A DNA stretch of 16,495 nucleotides from Bifidobacteriaceae bacterium (lineage in GTDB: Bacteria; Actinomycetota; Actinomycetes; Actinomycetales; WQXJ01): assembly GCA_031278075.1 (NCBI GenBank), contig JAITLE010000158.1, forward strand, positions 1 through 16,495, in the 5' to 3' direction. The position numbers were made by a program, and so were the translations under genes. This document shows, piece after piece, positions 13,920 to 16,495 of the stretch. Each line of letters opens with the position of its first letter. Position 1 is the stretch's first letter. The notes under the pieces were generated by a model. The model saw nothing but the letters and a program-made list of their open reading frames with translations. It did not search any database and was not told the origin of the DNA.

Positions 13920-13947
13920 GGCGGCGGCGCCTGACCGCGCCGCCGTT
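13920..13947 (+). terminator. Hairpin terminator of glgC
   Basis: A perfect 9-bp stem, CGGCGGCGC (13922-13930) with GCGCCGCCG (13937-13945), closes a 6-nt loop. Two G-U pairs can extend it. It begins 5 nt after the glgC stop and is followed by TTCAG, so the T-tract is short. This is the strongest hairpin in the window. Confidence 0.6.
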
Positions 13948-13966
13948 CAGCCCGCCTCGGACAGCC

Positions 13967-13987
13967 CGCCGACTCACGGCGCCGACG
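13967..13987. repeat. 21-bp dispersed repeat, copy 2
   Basis: Identical over 21 bases to 3438-3458, in the spacer between glgC and the DUF1015 gene. It lies about 40-60 bp upstream of the proposed -10 box of the DUF1015 gene, so a regulatory role is as possible as a mobile origin. Confidence 0.6.
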
Positions 13988-14027
13988 CGTGTGACCATTG
14001 CCGAAGGAGCCGCGCCGCGCCAACTGA

Positions 14028-14033
14028 TAGCCT
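14028..14033 (+). promoter_or_regulatory. Probable -10 box of the DUF1015 gene with leaderless start (TAGCCT)
   Basis: TAGCCT fits TAnnnT and ends 6 nt before the ATG at 14040. There is no ribosome site at the right distance, which again points to a leaderless message. TTGCCG at 13998-14003 is too far upstream (24 nt) to be a convincing -35. Confidence 0.45.
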
Positions 14034-14039
14034 GCCGCC

Positions 14040-15302
14040 ATGCCAGCCTTCGCGCCCTTCCGGGCCTACCGTTACTCCCCTGGGACAGATCTGAACGCGG
14101 TGATCGCGCCGCCCTACGACGTCCTGTCTGACACGGACATCGCCGCTCTGAAAGCGCGCGACCCGCATAACATCGCCCACATCGACGTGCCCGCGGGCGG
14201 GGACCTGTCCCGCCCGGCGCCCCCGGCGGCCTCGGCCGGCCCGGCAGCCGCCGCGCCCGCGGGCGGCGGCGATCCCTACGCCAAAGCAGCCCGCGAGCTG
14301 CGCGAATGGCTTGCCCAAGGCGTCCTGACACAAGACGAGACGCCCACATACACCATCTACCGGATGCGTTTCGCCGACGCGACGGGCGCGGAACGTGAAC
14401 TCACAGGGGTCCTCGGCGGTCTTGAAGTGGTGGATCAAGACGCCGGCGGCGTGCTGCCCCACGAACGCACCACACCCAAGGCGGTCACCGACCGGCTCGA
14501 CCTCACCCGCGCCACCCAGGCGAACCTCTCGCCGGTCTGGGGCCTCTCGCTCGCCTCCGGGCTGACCGCCGCTTTGGCCGCGCCCGGCGAACCGGTCGGC
14601 GAGCTGGTCCAGGACGGCGCCTCGCACCGCGCCGAACGCGTCGCCGACCCGGCCCGCATCGCGGAGATCACCGCCATCCTCGCGGCCGATGACGTGCTGA
14701 TCGCCGACGGCCACCACCGTTACGCCATCTCCCGCACCTACCGCGACGAGGTCCGCGCCGCCACCGGCCGCGCCGACACCGCCGCCGAGCAGACCCTCGC
14801 CTTCGTCGGCGAGCTCGTCGAAGACCAACTGTCCATCGAAGCCATCCACCGGCTCTACTCCGGGATCTGCTGGGAGCACCTGCTCGCGGTGTTGACGGAA
14901 TCGTTCATCGTGGAACCCCTCGCCGCGCCGACGCCCGCGACCCTGACTGAGATGGTGGCCGACGGCCGGCTCGTGCTGCTCAACCCCGACGGCTCGGCCC
15001 GCTGGCTCATACCCAAACCCCGCGCCTTCGACGGCGTCCGCGCCCTCGACGGCGCCTACCTGGAGCACGCCCTCGCACCCGTCGCCGACGCGCCCGGAGC
15101 TCAACTGCGGGTCTCTTACCAGCACGGCTTGGCTGAGATGCTGGACGCGGTCAGACACCACACGGCGGGTGTCCTGATCCGCCCGACCAGCCTCGCGGAG
15201 ATCCGCCGCACCGCCCGCGAGGGCCTGTTGATGCCCCCCAAATCGACCTTCTTCACCCCGAAGCTCCGCACCGGCTTCGTCATCCGACCCACCGGGGCCT
15301 GA
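14040..15302 (+). CDS. DUF1015 family protein
   Basis: This 420-residue protein carries the DUF1015 signatures: an N-terminal FRAYRYSPG followed by VIAPPYDVLSD, the segment DPHNIAHIDVP, a central HERTTPKAVTDRLDL, and DDVLIADGHHRYAISRTYRD near residue 220-240. The family's function is not established. The conserved acidic and histidine residues (HERT, DGHHRY) suggest an enzyme, but that is inference. An Ala/Pro/Gly-rich insert at residues 52-78 interrupts the N-terminal part. The ATG at 14040 gives the family N-terminus; no ribosome site precedes it. The gene stands alone after glgC and converges with the phosphatase gene, leaving only 5 nt between stops. It is soluble by sequence, with no signal peptide or membrane segment. 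Confidence 0.9.
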   Translation: MPAFAPFRAYRYSPGTDLNAVIAPPYDVLSDTDIAALKARDPHNIAHIDVPAGGDLSRPAPPAASAGPAAAAPAGGGDPYAKAARELREWLAQGVLTQDETPTYTIYRMRFADATGAERELTGVLGGLEVVDQDAGGVLPHERTTPKAVTDRLDLTRATQANLSPVWGLSLASGLTAALAAPGEPVGELVQDGASHRAERVADPARIAEITAILAADDVLIADGHHRYAISRTYRDEVRAATGRADTAAEQTLAFVGELVEDQLSIEAIHRLYSGICWEHLLAVLTESFIVEPLAAPTPATLTEMVADGRLVLLNPDGSARWLIPKPRAFDGVRALDGAYLEHALAPVADAPGAQLRVSYQHGLAEMLDAVRHHTAGVLIRPTSLAEIRRTAREGLLMPPKSTFFTPKLRTGFVIRPTGA

Positions 15303-15307
15303 CCGGC

Positions 15308-15817
15308 TCAGGCGAGAGGCGTCAATATCCACCTGAGCTTGGTGTTCCCCCGGCCGACCGACTCCCACAAGCCGTCCACCTCGAGCACCGCCAAACCGGC
15401 GGTGGGCAGCCCGCGGCGCACCCGCGTCACCGCGCCCGGATCCGAGCCGGCCCCAGCGAGCCTGAACCCGGCCGCGGACATTGTCGGCTCGTGGCCGAAC
15501 ACCATGACGACCCCGGCATCAGGGTCCGCCTCGCGGACCGCGTCGAGGATCTCGTCGACGTAGCCTGTGTACAGGTCCTCACGGATGTCAGGGACGCAGC
15601 TCCAAGACGCCGCGGCGCTCATCGCGTGGAACGTCTGCAGCGCGCGCTTCGCCTTCGAGACCAGTGCGACCGCCGGCTGAAGACCCAGCCCGCCGAGTTC
15701 GCGGGCGACTATCCGGCACTGTTCGTAGCCCAGTTCGCTGAGCGGACGGTCGGCGTCGCCGCCCCCGTCGCCGGCCATCGCTTTGGCGTGCCGCGCCAAC
15801 ACCAGTGTTCGCTGCAT
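15308..15817 (-). CDS. SixA-type histidine phosphatase
   Basis: A small histidine-phosphatase-superfamily (branch 1) enzyme, closest in size and motif to SixA, which in E. coli removes phosphate from phosphohistidine domains. With the start at 15817 it has 169 residues. The catalytic R9-H10 lies in LVLARHAKA, then DRPLSELGYEQ, a second arginine in KAKRALQT, and the second histidine H109 in VFGHEPTMS. The RHAK form, rather than RHGE/RHGQ, is the SixA type. An ATG three codons upstream (15826) is possible, but TAGAAT at 15825-15830 overlaps it and ends 7 nt before 15817, favouring the second ATG and a leaderless message. The gene follows the enoyl reductase gene at about 26 nt. Its substrate here is unknown. 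Confidence 0.88.
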   Translation of the reverse strand: MQRTLVLARHAKAMAGDGGGDADRPLSELGYEQCRIVARELGGLGLQPAVALVSKAKRALQTFHAMSAAASWSCVPDIREDLYTGYVDEILDAVREADPDAGVVMVFGHEPTMSAAGFRLAGAGSDPGAVTRVRRGLPTAGLAVLEVDGLWESVGRGNTKLRWILTPLA

Positions 15818-15824
15818 GTCAGAC

Positions 15825-15830
15825 ATTCTA
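15825..15830 (-). promoter_or_regulatory. Probable -10 box of the SixA-like gene (TAGAAT)
   Basis: TAGAAT matches the -10 consensus TATAAT at five of six bases. It ends 7 nt before the ATG at 15817, so the transcript could begin on that start codon. It also decides between the two possible ATGs, because it overlaps the upstream one. Confidence 0.5.
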
Positions 15831-15843
15831 CGTAGAGCTAGCG

Positions 15844-16495
15844 TCAACCCATCGCGTGAGCGCCGCCGTCGACGTGCACCACCTCGCCGGTCGTGGCCGG
15901 GAACCAGTCCGAGGTCAACGCGACCACGGCGCGGGCCGCCGGCGTCGGGTCGGCCGAGTCCCACCCGAGCGGCGCGCGCTCCGGCCACCGCCCCGCCATC
16001 TCCTCAAAGCCCGGGATCGATGTCGCGGCGACCGTCCTGACGGGTCCAGCGCTCACCAGGTTCACCCTGATGCCGCCCGGGCCCAGGTCGCGCGCCAAGT
16101 AACGCGCTGTCGCCTCCAGCGCCGCCTTCGACACGCCCATCCAGTCATAGACCGGCCACGCGTACCGCGCGTCGAACGTCAGCCCCGTCAACGCCGCACC
16201 CCGCCCGAGCAGCGGCGACACCGCCATCGCCAACGCCTTGAGCGAGTAGGCGGACGTCTCGATTGACTTGGCCACGTCCGCCCAGTCGCCCTCCAGGAAA
16301 CGCCCGCCCATGATCCGCCCGGAGGCGAACCCGATCGAGTGCACCACCCCGTCGAGCCGATCGGTGTGCGCCCCGAGCCGTTCCGCCAACGAGGCCAGAT
16401 CCGCCGGGTCGGTCACGTCCAGCAGCTCCACCGGGGCGGGCGCCGGCAGCCGCCGCAGGGTCGCGCGAGTCAGCCGCTCGCCCTTCCCGAACGCC
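15844..16495 (-). CDS. fabI: Enoyl-ACP reductase, InhA/FabI type (5' end outside window)
   Basis: This NADH-dependent enzyme of type II fatty acid synthesis reduces the trans-2-enoyl-ACP double bond in the last step of each elongation cycle. The frame is open to the window edge, leaving about 216 C-terminal residues. It is an SDR-fold enoyl reductase closest to mycobacterial InhA: LPAPAPVELLDV, DGVVHSIGFA, and the catalytic VYDWMGVSKAALEATARYLA with Tyr and Lys spaced as InhA Tyr158/Lys165. GGIRVNLVSAGPVRT follows, then the C-terminal TGEVVHVDGGAHAMG. The NAD-binding Gly-rich N-terminus is not in the window. inhA would be an equally good symbol. The SixA-like gene follows in the same direction. 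In many actinobacteria fabG sits just upstream of fabI/inhA, which would be off the right edge here. Confidence 0.93.
   Translation of the reverse strand, partial: AFGKGERLTRATLRRLPAPAPVELLDVTDPADLASLAERLGAHTDRLDGVVHSIGFASGRIMGGRFLEGDWADVAKSIETSAYSLKALAMAVSPLLGRGAALTGLTFDARYAWPVYDWMGVSKAALEATARYLARDLGPGGIRVNLVSAGPVRTVAATSIPGFEEMAGRWPERAPLGWDSADPTPAARAVVALTSDWFPATTGEVVHVDGGAHAMG

Noticed and set aside
13974..15368. 464-codon open frame on the minus strand opposite the DUF1015 gene
   Set aside because: Antisense shadow with Gly/Val/Arg-rich composition, against a recognised family on the plus strand.

Overview
This window is about 70% GC and reads like the chromosome of an actinobacterium (Actinomycetota). 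The signs are the codon use, frequent GTG starts, an InhA-type enoyl-ACP reductase, an Eis-type acetyltransferase, a lepA-hemW pair, and several genes whose start codon sits 6-8 nt behind a TAnnnT hexamer with no Shine-Dalgarno sequence, which suggests leaderless transcripts. The anaerobic glycerol-3-phosphate dehydrogenase genes suggest a facultative or strict anaerobe. I cannot name a genus from the sequence alone.

Layout. (1) 2-3224, plus strand: the end of glpA, then glpB and glpC, joined by 4-nt stop/start overlaps. Together they encode the membrane-associated enzyme that passes electrons from glycerol-3-phosphate to quinone. (2) 3225-3567: a gene-free spacer with a candidate terminator and one copy of a 21-bp dispersed repeat. 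(3) 3568-3644: tRNA-Val(TAC) with an encoded CCA. (4) 3645-4396: an accessory patch starting right behind the tRNA. It holds a frameshifted remnant of an IS256-family transposase that runs straight into an array of short repeats: two copies in one orientation, then four in the other, all on a strict 31-bp pitch. This array is the most unusual thing in the window. (5) 4397-5437, minus: a DUF1963/YwqG-like protein, followed by a hairpin-rich, partly AT-richer gene-free stretch (5438-5782). (6) 5783-9458, minus: hemW, lepA and a DsbA-like thioredoxin-fold protein, all pointing left. (7) 9837-11405, plus: rpsT (ribosomal protein S20) and an Eis-family N-acetyltransferase.

(8) 11402-12415, minus: holA (DNA polymerase III delta), convergent with the acetyltransferase gene and sharing a CTAG at the stops. 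(9) 12673-13914, plus: glgC (ADP-glucose pyrophosphorylase), divergent from holA across a spacer with 12-bp tandem repeats, followed by a strong hairpin terminator. (10) 14040-15302, plus: a DUF1015 protein, convergent with a SixA-type histidine phosphatase (15308-15817, minus). (11) 15844-16495, minus: the C-terminal part of an InhA/FabI enoyl-ACP reductase, cut by the window edge.

Most of the window is ordinary housekeeping. Translation genes (lepA, rpsT, tRNA-Val), replication (holA), glycogen synthesis (glgC), heme handling (hemW) and type II fatty acid synthesis (inhA) sit in short, tightly packed units. The accessory signal is concentrated in 3645-5782.
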